Part shown: in pieces, positions 24,770 to 34,233 of the stretch
How the letters are laid out: each line of letters starts with the position of its first letter
Numbering within the stretch: position 1 is the first letter of the stretch
DNA from: Agrococcus lahaulensis DSM 17612
GTDB lineage: Bacteria; Actinomycetota; Actinomycetes; Actinomycetales; Microbacteriaceae
Direction of reading: 5' to 3'
NCBI RefSeq assembly: GCF_000425105.1
Contig: NZ_AULD01000006.1
Span: 310,001 to 374,000 of the forward strand
Length of the DNA stretch: 64,000 bases
Notes under the pieces: generated by a model
What the model was told of the DNA's origin: nothing
Seen by the model: the letters and a program-made list of their open reading frames with translations, nothing else
The model's database searches: none
Made by a program: the position numbers and the translations under genes

Positions 24770-25090
24770 TCAGACGCTCTGGGGCGGCAGGGCGGCGACG
24801 ATCGGGTGGTCGTGCTTGATGACGCCGACCTTCGCGGCGCCGCCGGGCGAGCCGATCTCGTCGAAGAAGTGCACGTTGGCCTCGTAGTACTCGGCCCACT
24901 CCTCCGGCGTGTCGTCCTCGTAGAAGATCGCCTCGACGGGGCACACGGGCTCGCACGCGCCGCAGTCGACGCACTCGTCGGGGTGGATGTAGAGCATCCG
25001 CTCGCCCTCGTAGATGCAGTCGACGGGGCACTCGTCGACGCACGCGCGGTCCTTCACGTCGACGCACGGGAGCGCGATCACGTAGGTCAT
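24770..25090 (-). CDS. fdxA: 7Fe ferredoxin FdxA
   Basis: A 106-residue ferredoxin. Clusters of Cys are seen in PCVDVKDRACVDECPVDCIY and DECVDCGACEPVCPVEAIFY, the layout for one [3Fe-4S] and one [4Fe-4S] cluster. The acidic C-terminal extension (DDTPEEWAEYYEAN) is typical of actinobacterial FdxA. It likely gives electrons to cytochrome P450 or other oxidoreductases. Its ATG overlaps the stop of the PIG-L gene (ATGA), so it is translationally coupled. Confidence 0.94.
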   Translation of the reverse strand: MTYVIALPCVDVKDRACVDECPVDCIYEGERMLYIHPDECVDCGACEPVCPVEAIFYEDDTPEEWAEYYEANVHFFDEIGSPGGAAKVGVIKHDHPIVAALPPQSV

Positions 25091-26202
25091 GGCTGTTCCC
25101 CTTCCGTCGACGACCGATCGGGCTGCGCCCGTCCAGCCATCCTAATCCGCCGCATCGCCTCCGCGTCGGGCCACGCGAGCGCGACGAACGACGCGGCCGC
25201 CGGCACGAGCGTCCAGAGCCAGCCCGCGAGGTTCGCCGGGATGAGCGCGCGCTCCGTGCCCCACGCGCCGCGGCCGAGCGGGTCGATCGCGACGAGCGCG
25301 ACGACGCCGACGAGCCCGATGACGGTCGCGATCGTGAGCTGCCGCGAGCCCGATGCCGCGCGCACCCCCGCGATGAGGCCGACGGCGGCGAGGAGCGAGA
25401 GCGCGATGCCGAACGGCACCTGCTGGTGCGAGAAGGTGCCGACGACGCCGACGACGACGCCCGCGAGGAGGCCGCCGACGCGGAGGCTCCAGCGGGTGCG
25501 GCGCTCGGGGCGCGTCTCGATGAGCCGGTAGTGCTCGACCGCGTCGAGCGGCCGGCGCTGCCCGCCGACGTGCTCGACCTCGTCGCCGACGAGCACGAGC
25601 TGCGAGCGGTGCGCCGCGAGCGCGCCCTCGACGCGATCCCGCACCGGCGCGAGCTCGAACGCGACGTCGGCGGGGCGGTCGGTGCGCACGTACAGCGGGA
25701 GGTCGTAGCGCCGGGCGGCGATGACGGATGCGCGGTGCGCGGCGACGTGGTCGGGGTGGCCGTAGCCGCCGTCGGCGTCGTACGTGACGATCGCGGTCGG
25801 GTCGACCTCCTCGATGACGGCGCCGAGCGCATCCGCGAGGTCGTCGAGGTCGGCGCGGCTCATCGCCGTCTCGGGCGCGTCGGGCGCGGCCGAGGCCCGG
25901 CCGGTCGCGAGCCACGACATGCCGGAGTCGTCCCAGCCGTGGATGCGGCGACCGCGCGCGCCGAGGGCGCGCAGCGCCTGCTCGAGCTCGCGCCGGCGCA
26001 CCTCGCCGACGCCGACCTCCTCGACCTCCGCGCGGCTGTCGGGGCGCGACTCGCCGCGCTCGCCGAGCGTGAAGGTCGCGACGACCGCGGTGCCGCCGCC
26101 GGCGGCGACGGTCGCGATCGCGGCGCCGGTCGAGAGCGTCTCGTCATCGGGGTGCGCGTGCACGAAGAGCACGCGCTCGAGGCGGGGATCCATCCCCTCC
26201 AT
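25087..26202 (-). CDS. PIG-L family deacetylase with C-terminal membrane domain
   Basis: A 371-residue protein in two parts. Residues 1-240 are a PIG-L/LmbE deacetylase with the metal motif VHAHPDDETLSTG (HPDDE) near residue 15 and GYGHPDHVAAHR near 150, related to GlcNAc-inositol deacetylase MshB. Residues 250-350 hold about four hydrophobic helices (VGGLLAGVVVGVVGTF, LSLLAAVGLIAGV). The mycothiol role is possible but unproven; the membrane tail is unlike MshB. ATG at 26193 (three codons later) is an alternative start. Confidence 0.82.
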   Translation of the reverse strand: MEGMDPRLERVLFVHAHPDDETLSTGAAIATVAAGGGTAVVATFTLGERGESRPDSRAEVEEVGVGEVRRRELEQALRALGARGRRIHGWDDSGMSWLATGRASAAPDAPETAMSRADLDDLADALGAVIEEVDPTAIVTYDADGGYGHPDHVAAHRASVIAARRYDLPLYVRTDRPADVAFELAPVRDRVEGALAAHRSQLVLVGDEVEHVGGQRRPLDAVEHYRLIETRPERRTRWSLRVGGLLAGVVVGVVGTFSHQQVPFGIALSLLAAVGLIAGVRAASGSRQLTIATVIGLVGVVALVAIDPLGRGAWGTERALIPANLAGWLWTLVPAAASFVALAWPDAEAMRRIRMAGRAQPDRSSTEGEQP

Positions 26203-26219
26203 CCAAGCACTTCGCCGGC

Positions 26220-26249
26220 GCGCTCCCGGCCAGCGCGCTCCCGGCCAGC
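26220..26249 (-). repeat. two tandem copies of a 15-bp sequence
   Basis: GCGCTCCCGGCCAGC occurs twice without interruption, upstream of the PIG-L start and just after the FMN reductase stop. Confidence 0.8.
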
Positions 26250-26258
26250 GAGCCGGGG

Positions 26259-26831
26259 CTAGAAGACCGCGGGCCGCACGGGCGCCGGCACCCTGCCGAG
26301 GTATGGGAGCGCCCGGTCGGCGGCCGCCTCGATGCGGTCGAGCACCGCAGGGCACCGCACGCGCCCGTGCGCGAAGTCCTCGCTCGCCGCGTAGACGCCG
26401 ACGGGCAGCGTGAGCGCCTGGAAGAACGCGAAGAGGGGCCGCAGCTGGTGCTCGATCGTGAGCGCGTGCCGGTGCGAGCCGCCGGTCGCGGCGAGCAGCA
26501 CCGGCACGTCGGTGAGCGCCCGCTGGTCGACGAAGTCGAAGAGGTGCTTGAAGAGCCCCGTGAAGCTCGCGCGGTAGACGGGACTCCCGGCGATGAGCAG
26601 GTCGGCCGACTCGATCGCCCGGATCGCCCGCTCGGCCCGCTCCGGCAGCTCAGCGCGGTCGAGCGCGCCCGCGAGCGACGGCCCGACCTCGGCGAGCTCG
26701 ATGACCTCGATCTCGGCGGCCTCCCGCCGCGCGACCGCCTCGGCGAGCGCCGCGACGAGCGCGGTCGTCGACGAGGGCCGGTGCAGGCTGCCGCTCACGG
26801 CGACGATGCGGAGTCGATCGGGATGCGTCAT
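26259..26831 (-). CDS. NADPH-dependent FMN reductase (MsuE/SsuE-like)
   Basis: A 190-residue flavodoxin-fold reductase. The FMN phosphate loop is VAVSGSLHRPSSTTAL near residue 12. LLIAGSPVYRASFTGLFKHLFD near 80 and LLAATGGSHRHALTIEHQLRPL near 115 match MsuE-type FMN reductases that supply reduced flavin to sulfonate monooxygenases. No monooxygenase is nearby, so the partner is unknown. Leaderless start supported by TAGCGT six bases upstream. Confidence 0.87.
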   Translation of the reverse strand: MTHPDRLRIVAVSGSLHRPSSTTALVAALAEAVARREAAEIEVIELAEVGPSLAGALDRAELPERAERAIRAIESADLLIAGSPVYRASFTGLFKHLFDFVDQRALTDVPVLLAATGGSHRHALTIEHQLRPLFAFFQALTLPVGVYAASEDFAHGRVRCPAVLDRIEAAADRALPYLGRVPAPVRPAVF

Positions 26832-26837
26832 GCGGCA

Positions 26838-26843
26838 ACGCTA
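26838..26843 (-). promoter_or_regulatory. -10 hexamer TAGCGT of the FMN reductase
   Basis: TAGCGT on the minus strand ends six bases before the ATG at 26831. Confidence 0.45.
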
Positions 26844-26921
26844 GGTGCGCGGGCCCGCGCGACGCTCGAGTGTGACGCTCGGTGACGTGCACGGCGGAAC
26901 CCGCCGCATCGCGGCACGACG

Positions 26922-26979
26922 GGACCCCTCCCGCCGAGCGGGACCCGGTGCACCGGGTCCCCGCTGGTGGAAGGGGTCC
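26922..26979 (-). terminator. nested long hairpin after typA
   Basis: Outer arms 26922-26935 and 26966-26979 pair over 14 positions with one mismatch and one G-U. Inside, 26940-26961 is a perfect 22-bp palindrome centred on TGCA. The structure starts 13 bases after the typA stop and is its likely terminator. Confidence 0.65.
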
Positions 26980-26992
26980 GCTCGAGGCTGCG

Positions 26993-28897
<1,905 letters not shown>

Positions 28898-28925
28898 GCA
28901 GGTGCCTTCCGGGGTCGGGAGTGTG

Positions 28926-28977
28926 CGACGAACGGCCGCGACCCCCCAGTCTAGCGGGCGGTCGCGGCCGTTCGTCG
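28926..28977 (-). terminator. 18-bp perfect hairpin between dppDF and typA, carrying the typA -10 in its loop
   Basis: Arms 28926-28943 and 28960-28977 are perfectly complementary over 18 bp. The 16-base loop contains TAGACT (28953-28948 on the minus strand). It lies ten bases after the upstream ABC ATPase stop, so it can terminate that transcript, while typA initiates inside it. Confidence 0.7.
28948..28953 (-). promoter_or_regulatory. -10 hexamer TAGACT of typA
   Basis: Transcription would start near 28941, within the distal arm of the hairpin, leaving a leader of about 43 bases. Confidence 0.45.
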
Positions 28978-28987
28978 AGGGCGGGGC

Positions 28988-30688
28988 TCAGCTCGCCCGG
29001 CGAGCCTCCCGGCGCTCGCGCTGCGCGATCGGGTCGGGCAGCGGCACAGCCGAGATGAGTCGCTGCGTGTACGCCTCCTTCGGCGCGCGCAGGATCTCGT
29101 CGCGCGTGCCCTCCTCGACGATGCGGCCCTTCCGCATCACCGCGATGCGGTGGGCGAGCGAGTCGACGACCGCGAGGTCGTGGCTGATGAAGAGGCACGC
29201 GAACTGCAGCTGCTGCTGGATGTGCGTGAGCAGCTCGAGGAAGCGCGCCTGCACCGAGACGTCGAGCGCGCTCGTCGGCTCGTCGGCGATGAGCACCTCG
29301 GGCGCGAGCGCGAGCGCCCGGGCGATGCCGACGCGCTGCTTCTGGCCGCCCGAGAGCTCGTGCGGGTAGCGGTTGCGGTACGAGGCGGGCAGCTCGACCG
29401 ACTCGAGCAGCTCCTGCACGCGCTTGTCGAGCGCCTTCGTCTCGATCGGGTCCTTCGCCGCCCGTCGCGAGAGCAGGATCGGCTCGCCGATCGACTCGCC
29501 GATCGGCATGCGCGGGTTGAGCGACGACGACGGATCCTGGAAGACGATGCCGGTCTTCTCGCGCAGCGGTCGCAGGTCCTTCATCGACGCCGCCGAGATG
29601 TCGTAGCCCGCGACGCTCAGCGTGCCCGAGGTGATGGGCAGCAGGCCGATCGCGGCGCGACCGAGCGTCGTCTTGCCCGAGCCCGACTCGCCGACGAGGC
29701 CCAGGATCTCGCCGGGGTAGACCGCGAGGTTGATGTCCTCGGCCGCCCGGAACGCCGGCACGCGACCGCGCTTCGGGTACTCGATCACGACATCCGTGAA
29801 CTTCAGGATCGGCTCGACGGAGTCGGAGATCTTCGACTCCTCGAACGCGCGGCCCGTCTGGTCCTCGTGCACGCCGAGGTACGGGACCGCGGCGAGCAGC
29901 TCCTTCGTGTACTCGTGCGAGGGGCGCTGGAAGACGTCGAGCGCGGTGCCGCGGTCGACCATCTCGCCGTTGCGCATGACGATGATGCGATCCGACAGGT
30001 CGGCGACGACGCCCATGTCGTGCGTGATGAGGATGACGGCGGAGCTGAGCTCGTCCTTCAGCTTGCGCATGAGGTCGAGCACCTCGGCCTGCACCGTCAC
30101 GTCGAGGGCGGTCGTCGGCTCGTCGGCGATGAGCAGCGACGGGTCGCACGCGAGCGACTGCGCGATCATCGCGCGCTGGCGCTGACCGCCGGAGAGCTGG
30201 TGCGGGTACTTGTTGAACGCGGTCGGCGGGTCGGGGATCTCGACCTTCGCGATGAGCTCGATCGCCCGCTCCTTCGCGGCGTCGGGCGTGAGGTCGAAGT
30301 GGCTGCGCAGCGCCTCGACGATCTGGAACCCGATCGTGTAGACGGGGTTGAGCGCCGTCATCGGCTCCTGGAAGATCACCGCGATCTCGTTGCCGCGGAT
30401 GTGGCGCATCTCGCGCACCGGGATGCCGAGGATCTCGCGGCCCTTGAGCTTGACCGAGCCGCGCACGCGCGCGTTGGGCGGCAGCAGGCTGATGAGCGCC
30501 ATCGCGGTCGTCGACTTGCCCGAGCCGGACTCGCCGACGATCGCGAGGACCTCGCCCGCGCGCACGTGGAAGTCGGCGTCCTTGACGGCCGGGTAGAACG
30601 TGCCGTCGACCCAGAAGTCGACGTTGAGGCCGCTGGCCTCGAGGATGACCTCGCGCTCGGCGACGGGGGCGGCTGCCGTATCGGTCAC
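28988..30688 (-). CDS. oligopeptide ABC transporter, fused DppD-DppF ATPases
   Basis: A 566-residue protein with two complete ABC ATPase domains. Domain 1 (about 15-270) has [18 protein letters not shown], the signature [15 protein letters not shown] and Walker [13 protein letters not shown]. Domain 2 (about 300-545) has [33 protein letters not shown] and [12 protein letters not shown]. Peptide/nickel importers normally have two separate ATPases; fusions are common in actinobacteria. It powers the permeases at 31355-34071. The GTG start has GGAGAGGAG upstream. A PH-domain gene on the other strand separates it from those permeases. Confidence 0.93.
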   Translation of the reverse strand: MTDTAAAPVAEREVILEASGLNVDFWVDGTFYPAVKDADFHVRAGEVLAIVGESGSGKSTTAMALISLLPPNARVRGSVKLKGREILGIPVREMRHIRGNEIAVIFQEPMTALNPVYTIGFQIVEALRSHFDLTPDAAKERAIELIAKVEIPDPPTAFNKYPHQLSGGQRQRAMIAQSLACDPSLLIADEPTTALDVTVQAEVLDLMRKLKDELSSAVILITHDMGVVADLSDRIIVMRNGEMVDRGTALDVFQRPSHEYTKELLAAVPYLGVHEDQTGRAFEESKISDSVEPILKFTDVVIEYPKRGRVPAFRAAEDINLAVYPGEILGLVGESGSGKTTLGRAAIGLLPITSGTLSVAGYDISAASMKDLRPLREKTGIVFQDPSSSLNPRMPIGESIGEPILLSRRAAKDPIETKALDKRVQELLESVELPASYRNRYPHELSGGQKQRVGIARALALAPEVLIADEPTSALDVSVQARFLELLTHIQQQLQFACLFISHDLAVVDSLAHRIAVMRKGRIVEEGTRDEILRAPKEAYTQRLISAVPLPDPIAQRERREARRAS

Positions 30689-30744
30689 GGGAGCTCCTCT
30701 CCTGCGTAGTCAGGGAAGCAGTGGTGGTCTGCGAAACTGAGTGG

Positions 30745-31347
30745 ATGGCCTATCAGCGAGCGGTGTTCCGATCGTCCTTCGGCAGGGTGATCACGGTGGT
30801 GATCGGGATCCTCATGGCGCTCGCGCTCGTGAGCGTCCTGCTCGCCGACGATCCGGCGTCGAGCCTCTGGGTGCTGCCGTGGCCGCTGCTCGGCGCCGCG
30901 GTCACGTGGGCCTTCATGTGGCGACCGCGCGTCGTCGTCGACACCGAGGGCGTCGCGATCCGCAACCCTTTCACCGACTGGCACGTGCCGTGGGGCGCCA
31001 TCAAGCGCATCGACACGAAATGGGCCCTCGAGCTCACGCTCGAGCGGGGCTCCGTGACCGCGTGGGCGGCGCCGGCGCCGAGCCGCTACGGCATCGCCCG
31101 CATCACGCAGGAGGACATCCGCCTCGCGCGCGAGTCGAGCACCGTGGGCGGCGGCATCCGCCCCGGCGACGCGGTGCACAGCGTCTCGGGCGCCGCCGCG
31201 CACGTCACGCGCGCGCACTGGGAGGACCTGCGCGACGAGGGACTGCTCGACGACTCGGCCCGCGCGACGCGCGCGTGGAGCGCGCCGGCGATCGCGGTCG
31301 TCGCGGTGCCGGCCCTCCTCGCGGCCGCGGGGCTGCTGCTGCGCTGA
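30745..31347 (+). CDS. PH-domain membrane protein, function unknown
   Basis: A 200-residue protein. Two N-terminal hydrophobic segments ([20 protein letters not shown], then [19 protein letters not shown]) precede a small bacterial PH-like domain ([29 protein letters not shown]). A final hydrophobic segment ends the protein ([18 protein letters not shown]). It sits on the opposite strand inside an otherwise continuous peptide-transporter operon. The ATG at 30745 is chosen because GAAACT, a weak -10, ends six bases before it. Confidence 0.7.
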   Translation: MAYQRAVFRSSFGRVITVVIGILMALALVSVLLADDPASSLWVLPWPLLGAAVTWAFMWRPRVVVDTEGVAIRNPFTDWHVPWGAIKRIDTKWALELTLERGSVTAWAAPAPSRYGIARITQEDIRLARESSTVGGGIRPGDAVHSVSGAAAHVTRAHWEDLRDEGLLDDSARATRAWSAPAIAVVAVPALLAAAGLLLR

Positions 31348-31354
31348 CCGCACG

Positions 31355-32500
31355 TCAGCCCCGATCGCGGTCGGGGTTGTCGCCCGCGGCCTCGCCCTCG
31401 ACGCGCGGCTGGCGCGCATCCGGGCCCGGCGCCTGCGCCTGGCCCACGACCGCCGCCGCGCTCATCGCGTCCTCGGCCTCGCGGCCGCGCAGCGCCGCCG
31501 CGTCGGCCGCAGCCGTGTCGGACTTGCGCATCGCGCGCTCCGTGGGCATGCGCTTCTGCCGCGGGTCGAACGCGTCGCGCAGTCCGTCGCCGATGAAGTT
31601 GATGCACAGGGCGATCGTGATGATGAAGATGCCGGGCCACCAGAAGAGCCACGGGCGCGTCTGGAACGCCTCCTGGTTCTGGCTGATGATGAGGCCGAGC
31701 GACGTGTCGGGCGCCTGCACGCCGTAGCCGAGGTACGACAGCGCGGTCTCGGCGAGGATCGCGCCGGCCATGAGCAGCGTCGTGTTGACGATGATGACGC
31801 CCATCGCGTTCGGCAGGATGTGCTTGAAGATGATGCGGCCGTTCGAGGCACCGGCCACGCGCGCCGCGTCGACGAACTCGCGCTCGCGGAGGGTGAGGAA
31901 CTCGCCGCGCACGAGTCGCGCGAGTCCCGTCCACGAGAACAGGCCGAGCACGATGGCGAGGATGAACGCGCCGAGCTTGCCGAACGTCGAGCCGATCACG
32001 GCGCCGATCACGATGAACGGGATCGTGATGATGACGTCGGTGAAGCGCATGAGCACCGAGTCGACCCAGCCCCGGAAGAAGCCGGAGAGCGCACCGATGA
32101 CGATGCCGATCGTGGCACCGATGATGCCGACGAGCACCATGATCATGAGCGACTGCTGCGTGCCGCGCATGACGAGCGCGAACAGGTCCTTGCCGATCGA
32201 GTCCTGCCCGAACGGGTGCTCGAGCGACGGCACGCCGCCGTTGATGGGGCGCGGGTTCTGGGTCCAGTCCCACTGCCACCACCCGGGCACCCGGACGTTG
32301 CCGAACGAGAGGCCGACGGACGTGAAGGCGAGCAGCACGATGAGCGCGAGCACGATCATCGAGACGACGGCGCCGACGTGCCGGAAGAAGCGCTTCCGGA
32401 CGATCTGGCCCTGGCTGAGGCCCTCCACCTCCTTGAGCTCGAGGTTCGCCTCGGCGTCGGTGATGTGGGGCTCGTTGGTCTGCGGGATGTTCGTGGTCAT
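31355..32500 (-). CDS. oligopeptide ABC transporter permease (DppC-like)
   Basis: A 381-residue permease. Residues 1-50 are hydrophilic and followed by a first helix (VVSMIVLALIVLLAFTSV), then an external loop with HPFGQDSIGKDLFALVMRG, the DppC/OppC N-terminal signature. Five more helices and the EAA loop (EFVDAARVAGASNGRIIFKHILPN) come next. A charged tail of about 70 residues follows the last helix, longer than usual. Its ATG overlaps the stop of the DppB gene (TGATG). Confidence 0.92.
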   Translation of the reverse strand: MTTNIPQTNEPHITDAEANLELKEVEGLSQGQIVRKRFFRHVGAVVSMIVLALIVLLAFTSVGLSFGNVRVPGWWQWDWTQNPRPINGGVPSLEHPFGQDSIGKDLFALVMRGTQQSLMIMVLVGIIGATIGIVIGALSGFFRGWVDSVLMRFTDVIITIPFIVIGAVIGSTFGKLGAFILAIVLGLFSWTGLARLVRGEFLTLREREFVDAARVAGASNGRIIFKHILPNAMGVIIVNTTLLMAGAILAETALSYLGYGVQAPDTSLGLIISQNQEAFQTRPWLFWWPGIFIITIALCINFIGDGLRDAFDPRQKRMPTERAMRKSDTAAADAAALRGREAEDAMSAAAVVGQAQAPGPDARQPRVEGEAAGDNPDRDRG

Positions 32501-34071
32501 CAGCTCACCCGGATCCGGGGGTCGAGGGCCGCATAGGCGATGTCGGCCAGCAGGTTGAACAGGAGCGCGAGGGCGCCGGTGACGAGGAAGAACGCCATCA
32601 CGGGGTTCGGGTCGACGCGATCGAGGCCGTTCTGGAACATCGAGCCCATGCCGGTCCAGCCGAACACGCGCTCGGTGATGACGGCGCCGCCGATGATGCC
32701 CGCGATGTCGAACGCGACGATGGTCGTGATCGGGATGAGGGCGTTCCGGAAGGCGTGCCGCACGATGACGGTGCGCTCGGTGAGGCCCTTCGCGCGCGCG
32801 GTGCGGATGTAGTCCTGGTTCATGACCTCGAGCAGGCTCGCGCGGGTGTAGCGCGTGTAGCCGGCGAAGGAGATGACCATGAGCGCGATCGACGGCAGCA
32901 GCAGGTGCGTGAAGGCGTCGACGCCCTGCACGAAGAACGACGACTGCGCGAAGCCGGGGTTCGATGCGCCGATCGTCGCGATCGGCCTGCCGCGGATGAA
33001 GCCCGACTGCGAGTAGGCCTGCCACAGCTGCATGTGGCGGTCGACGACCATGATCGCGAAGACGAGGAAGGCCGTCCACCCCGCGACCTTGCGGTTCGTC
33101 GCCTTGTTGTCGCCGCCGAAGACGTGGCCGGCGGCGACCCCCACGAGGGTCACGACGAGGAAGACCGCGATCATGATCCCGCCGTTCATCGGCACGACCT
33201 GCGGGTTGAAGAGGTAGAAGTTCACCGGGTAGTACAGCGCCACGCCGGCCGCGGCGACGCCGAGCGCGATGAAGAGCGAGCGGCGGTTCTTGAGCCCCGC
33301 GAGGATCGCGGTGACGAGCAGCGCGACCGTGAGGAACAGCACCGCGATCGCGAGCAGCGAGAAGTCGAGCCCGAAGACGATGAAGCGCGGGTTGAGGAAC
33401 CAGCCAGAGACGCTCATGTACCACAGCAGCAGGCCGCCCGACGCGGCGGCGAGGCCGAAGGTGATGAGCTTGCGCTTCAGGTCACCGCCGAGCACCGACA
33501 TCCAGAAGAGCCCGGATGCGAGTGCGACGAGCGCGATGACCCACCAGTGGATCTGCGCCCCGCGCTGGAGCCAGTCGTTCGCACCGATGGCGAGGAACTG
33601 CTTGAGCAGCACCGCGAACCAGAAGATCGGCAGCGAGTAGAAGAGGAAGGAGACGAACGTCACGCCGTAGTCGTAGGCGGAGTACTGGCGCAGCGCCGTC
33701 GTGATGCCGATGATGACGCCGAGGATGATGGCGACGAGCGTCGCGACGGTCACGAGGCGGAGCGTCTGGTCCATCGAGTTGACGAGCACGTCGAGCACCG
33801 GCTGCTGCTGGATCGTCATGCCGAAGTCGCACTGGCCGATGAAGCAGCCGGCGATGCCGCCGAGCCAGATGAAGTAGCGCAGCGGCGGCGGCACGTCGAG
33901 GTGCAGCAGGCGGATGCGGGCTTCGATGAGCTGCGCCGTGTTGGGCGTCTGGACTCCGCGCAGATCCTCGAGCGGGTCTCCCGAGAGGGCGACCATGTTG
34001 TACATGAGGAAGGTCGCGGCGAGCAGGATGAGCACCGCTGCGATCAGGCGCCTGACGATGAATGTCGCCAC
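32500..34071 (-). CDS. oligopeptide ABC transporter permease (DppB-like) with large internal insertion
   Basis: A 523-residue permease, about 200 residues longer than typical DppB. The N-terminal part (residues 1-175) carries the usual first helix and VDVLVNSMDQTLRLV-like region up to SLPIFWFAVLLKQFL. Residues about 185-355 are an insertion with four to five extra hydrophobic helices (WWVIALVALASGLFWMSVL, FSLLAIAVLFLTVALLVTAI). The second half resumes with LLPSIALMVISFAGYTRYTRASLLEVMNQDYIRTARAKG, the EAA loop. It starts with GTG at 34071. The insertion's role is unknown. Confidence 0.9.
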   Translation of the reverse strand: MATFIVRRLIAAVLILLAATFLMYNMVALSGDPLEDLRGVQTPNTAQLIEARIRLLHLDVPPPLRYFIWLGGIAGCFIGQCDFGMTIQQQPVLDVLVNSMDQTLRLVTVATLVAIILGVIIGITTALRQYSAYDYGVTFVSFLFYSLPIFWFAVLLKQFLAIGANDWLQRGAQIHWWVIALVALASGLFWMSVLGGDLKRKLITFGLAAASGGLLLWYMSVSGWFLNPRFIVFGLDFSLLAIAVLFLTVALLVTAILAGLKNRRSLFIALGVAAAGVALYYPVNFYLFNPQVVPMNGGIMIAVFLVVTLVGVAAGHVFGGDNKATNRKVAGWTAFLVFAIMVVDRHMQLWQAYSQSGFIRGRPIATIGASNPGFAQSSFFVQGVDAFTHLLLPSIALMVISFAGYTRYTRASLLEVMNQDYIRTARAKGLTERTVIVRHAFRNALIPITTIVAFDIAGIIGGAVITERVFGWTGMGSMFQNGLDRVDPNPVMAFFLVTGALALLFNLLADIAYAALDPRIRVS

Positions 34072-34144
34072 CGGTTCGCCTCCTTGGTTTCCGGTTCGGG
34101 ATGGGTCCGCTCACGCTGATCGAGCGCGTCGGAAGACTTCATGC

Positions 34145-34178
34145 GAGAGGCGCCGGGCCAGGCGGCCCGGCGCCTCTC
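34145..34178 (-). terminator. intercistronic hairpin between the binding protein and permease genes
   Basis: GAGAGGCGCCGGGC (34145-34158) and GCCCGGCGCCTCTC (34165-34178) form a perfect 14-bp stem with a six-base loop. It lies between the substrate-binding gene and the permeases. Such stem-loops limit read-through or protect the upstream mRNA, giving more binding protein than permease. Confidence 0.75.
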
Positions 34179-34233
34179 TGCCTGAAGGCCACATCACACT
34201 AGCAGTGGATGCGACCCCCGGCGGTCGGGGGGA

